A stretch of DNA of 6,866 bases from Desulfobacteraceae bacterium 4572_19. GTDB taxonomy: Bacteria; Desulfobacterota; Desulfobacteria; Desulfobacterales; NBLS01. Made by a program: the position numbers and the translations under genes. This document shows, piece by piece, positions 5,016-6,866 of the stretch. The stretch lies in the NCBI GenBank assembly GCA_002084385.1, contig NBLS01000063.1, forward strand, positions 1 to 6,866, written 5' to 3'. The notes beneath the pieces are model-generated. The model had not been told where the DNA came from. It did not search any database and worked only from the letters and a program-made list of their open reading frames with translations. Within the stretch, counting starts at the first letter, position 1, and each line of letters opens with the position of its first letter.

Positions 5016-6853
5016 TGAATAAATTTAATAAAAACGAAGACATTAGAAATATTGCAATTATTGCCCATGTTGACCATGGGAAAACAACACTTGTCGATGC
5101 CATGTTCCAGCAAAGCGGTATATTCAGGGATGGACAAAAAGTTGATGAACGAATTATGGACAACATGGATCTTGAACGGGAACGTGGAATTACAATTTCC
5201 GCAAAAAACTGTTCTGTTATCTGGAAAGACACAAAAATTAATATACTTGATACTCCAGGGCATGCTGATTTCAGTGCTGAAGTAGAACGGGCTCTTTCCA
5301 TGGTTGACGGAGCAATTCTTCTTGTTGATGCGTCCGAAGGCCCCCTTCCCCAAACACGTTTTGTATTAAAAAAAACCCTTGAAGCAAACCTGAAAGTAAT
5401 TGTGGTTGTAAATAAGGTTGATCGTGCTGATGCCAGACCGGAGGAAGTCTTGGACGAAATATATGACCTTTTTATAGATCTTGATGCAACAGATGATCAA
5501 CTTGAGTTTCCTGTATTATACGCAATAGGTCGTGATGGCATTGCAAAGCGAGATTTAAATGAAAAAAGAAAAGACTTGGATCAACTTTTTGAAATAATAT
5601 TAGAAGAGATACTGCCCCCATCATGTGATCCTGAAAAACCTTTACAAATGCTTATTGCCGACCTTGGATACTCTGATTATCTCGGCAGGCTTGCCATTGG
5701 GAAAATATTTGCCGGAATTGTAAATGAAAAAGATATGCTTATATGTATGGGAACCGGCGATTCTGTCTCTCCGTTTAAAGCGTCAAAACTACAATCCTAT
5801 CAAGGCATGACTCTTATAGAAGCATCATCTGTAAAAGCCGGTGATATTGCTGTAATATCAGGTATTGATGAGTTTCATATAGGTGATACAATTTGTCAAA
5901 AAGACATACCATCTGCCCTACCCCGCATTACTGTGGATGAGCCTACAGTATCCATGAAATTTAGTATTAATAACTCTCCGCTTGCCGGAAAAGAAGGTAA
6001 AATTGTACAGTCGAGCCGAATACGAAAACGACTTGAAAAAGAAGCATTAATTAATGTTGCAATATCAGTTGATAATACCGGAGAACGGGACTCTTTTCTT
6101 GTCAAAGGAAGAGGAGAGTTCCAGATGGCTATTCTAATTGAAACAATGCGCAGGGAAGGATTTGAATTATGCGTAGGCCGTCCTGAAGTTATTTATAAAA
6201 AAGTAAACGGAGAAAAACACGAGCCCATTGAAGAGCTTTATATTGACTGTGATGAAAGCTTTATGGGCGTTGTTACCGAAAAATTATCCATTAAAAAAGG
6301 AAAGCTTGTTAATCTTGTTAATAATGGAAGGGGTCGAGTTAATATGGAATTTTCCATACCCTCCCGTTCTCTTATAGGTTACAGGGACGAATTTCTTACA
6401 GATACCAAGGGAACTGGTATTATGAACTCTATTTTTTCAGGATATGAAAAATACAGAGGAGATTTCCCCACTCGTTTTACAGGCTCAATTGTATCTGACA
6501 GATCCGGAAAATCTATACCCTATGCTCTTTATAATCTTGAACCAAGGGGTCAACTTATCATCCCGCCAGGTGTTCCTGTTTATGAAGGAATGATAGTAGG
6601 AGAACATAATAAAGATCAAGATATTAATGTAAATCCCATAAAAGAGAAAAAACTTAGCAATATGCGTGCATCAGGAAAAGATGAAAATACTGTTTGTTCG
6701 CCAGTAAAACCAATTACCTTAGAAAGAGCATTAAATTTTATTCAAGATGATGAAATGGTAGAAATAACACCTATTTCAATACGATTAAGAAAAACAATAC
6801 TTTCCAAACAAAAAAGATATGCGTCAAGGTCAGATAAAAAAGTAAAGAGTTGA
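5015..6853 (+). CDS. typA: TypA/BipA ribosome-associated GTPase
   Basis: This is a complete 612-residue TypA/BipA, a ribosome-binding GTPase of the EF-G superfamily linked to 50S subunit assembly and to growth under cold and other stress. Seen: P-loop AHVDHGKTT (17-25), switch I ERGIT (56-60), DTPGH with the catalytic histidine (79-83), NKVD (133-136), and YAIGRDG (169-175) at the G5 position where many family members have YASA. Domain II follows from about 205. Further on are GRGEF (GRGEL in most members) followed by ILIETMRREGFE, and then GRGRV, PSRSLIGYR and PRGQL. The BipA-specific C-terminal domain carries EKKLSNMRAS and ends DDEMVEITPISIRLRK plus a short basic tail. The length is normal for the family. 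The ribosome site is weak (GGA 9 nt before ATG), which would fit coupling to the overlapping small frame. Upstream is the shared leader; the stop is 13 bases from the window edge, so no downstream terminator can be seen. Confidence 0.97.
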   Translation: MNKFNKNEDIRNIAIIAHVDHGKTTLVDAMFQQSGIFRDGQKVDERIMDNMDLERERGITISAKNCSVIWKDTKINILDTPGHADFSAEVERALSMVDGAILLVDASEGPLPQTRFVLKKTLEANLKVIVVVNKVDRADARPEEVLDEIYDLFIDLDATDDQLEFPVLYAIGRDGIAKRDLNEKRKDLDQLFEIILEEILPPSCDPEKPLQMLIADLGYSDYLGRLAIGKIFAGIVNEKDMLICMGTGDSVSPFKASKLQSYQGMTLIEASSVKAGDIAVISGIDEFHIGDTICQKDIPSALPRITVDEPTVSMKFSINNSPLAGKEGKIVQSSRIRKRLEKEALINVAISVDNTGERDSFLVKGRGEFQMAILIETMRREGFELCVGRPEVIYKKVNGEKHEPIEELYIDCDESFMGVVTEKLSIKKGKLVNLVNNGRGRVNMEFSIPSRSLIGYRDEFLTDTKGTGIMNSIFSGYEKYRGDFPTRFTGSIVSDRSGKSIPYALYNLEPRGQLIIPPGVPVYEGMIVGEHNKDQDINVNPIKEKKLSNMRASGKDENTVCSPVKPITLERALNFIQDDEMVEITPISIRLRKTILSKQKRYASRSDKKVKS

Positions 6854-6866
6854 CGGATATTTGCAA

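Overview
The window is AT-rich bacterial chromosome. It holds one minus-strand gene followed by three plus-strand genes and two repeat-rich intergenic stretches. The EF-G-like protein (glycine-rich P-loop, DTPGD switch II) and the TypA most resemble proteins I associate with Desulfobacterota (sulfate-reducing 'deltaproteobacteria'). That placement is a family-level impression, not a proof; nothing in the window fixes the taxon.

Layout. (1) Positions 16-1308, minus strand: a 430-residue protein of unknown function. It has an N-terminal module resembling CcbP-type calcium-binding proteins, a very acidic linker and a C-terminal helical/winged-helix-like region. (2) Positions 1496-2185 (or from 1442), plus strand: a TlyA-family rRNA 2'-O-methyltransferase that stops short. 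It diverges from the family at about 2150 and lacks the last catalytic residue, so it is probably a decayed gene. Its N-terminus carries a 15-bp tandem repeat. (3) Positions 2186-2597: 412 bases without a confident gene, holding a large imperfect palindrome (2366-2473), three copies of a GTAA..GTTCA motif and the first copy of a shared leader. (4) Positions 2598-4676: an EF-G-like translational GTPase whose catalytic histidine is replaced by aspartate. (5) Positions 4677-5014: two unrelated short tandem repeats, a strong intrinsic terminator and the second copy of the shared leader. (6) Positions 5015-6853: a complete TypA/BipA ribosome-associated GTPase.

The most interesting observation is the shared leader. 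A segment of about 83 nt (2482-2564 and 4911-4994, roughly 87% identical by hand alignment) lies directly upstream of both translational GTPase genes and nowhere else that I can see in the window. Both copies can form the same two hairpins with identical spacing. Nearly all differences fall outside the stems, and the one inside a stem changes a G-C pair to G-U. In both copies an ATG also opens a reading frame of exactly 30 codons. The first ends 12 nt before the EF-G-like start. The second ends in a TAATG stop-start overlap with typA. This could be a shared cis-regulatory RNA or operator, a pair of leader peptides, or a small dispersed repeat that landed twice. The data favour conserved nucleic-acid structure over a conserved peptide.

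The EF-G-like protein and TypA both act on the ribosome, and the truncated TlyA family modifies rRNA, so the plus-strand side has a translation theme. The terminator between the two GTPase genes argues that they are transcribed separately, which makes a shared leader more notable.
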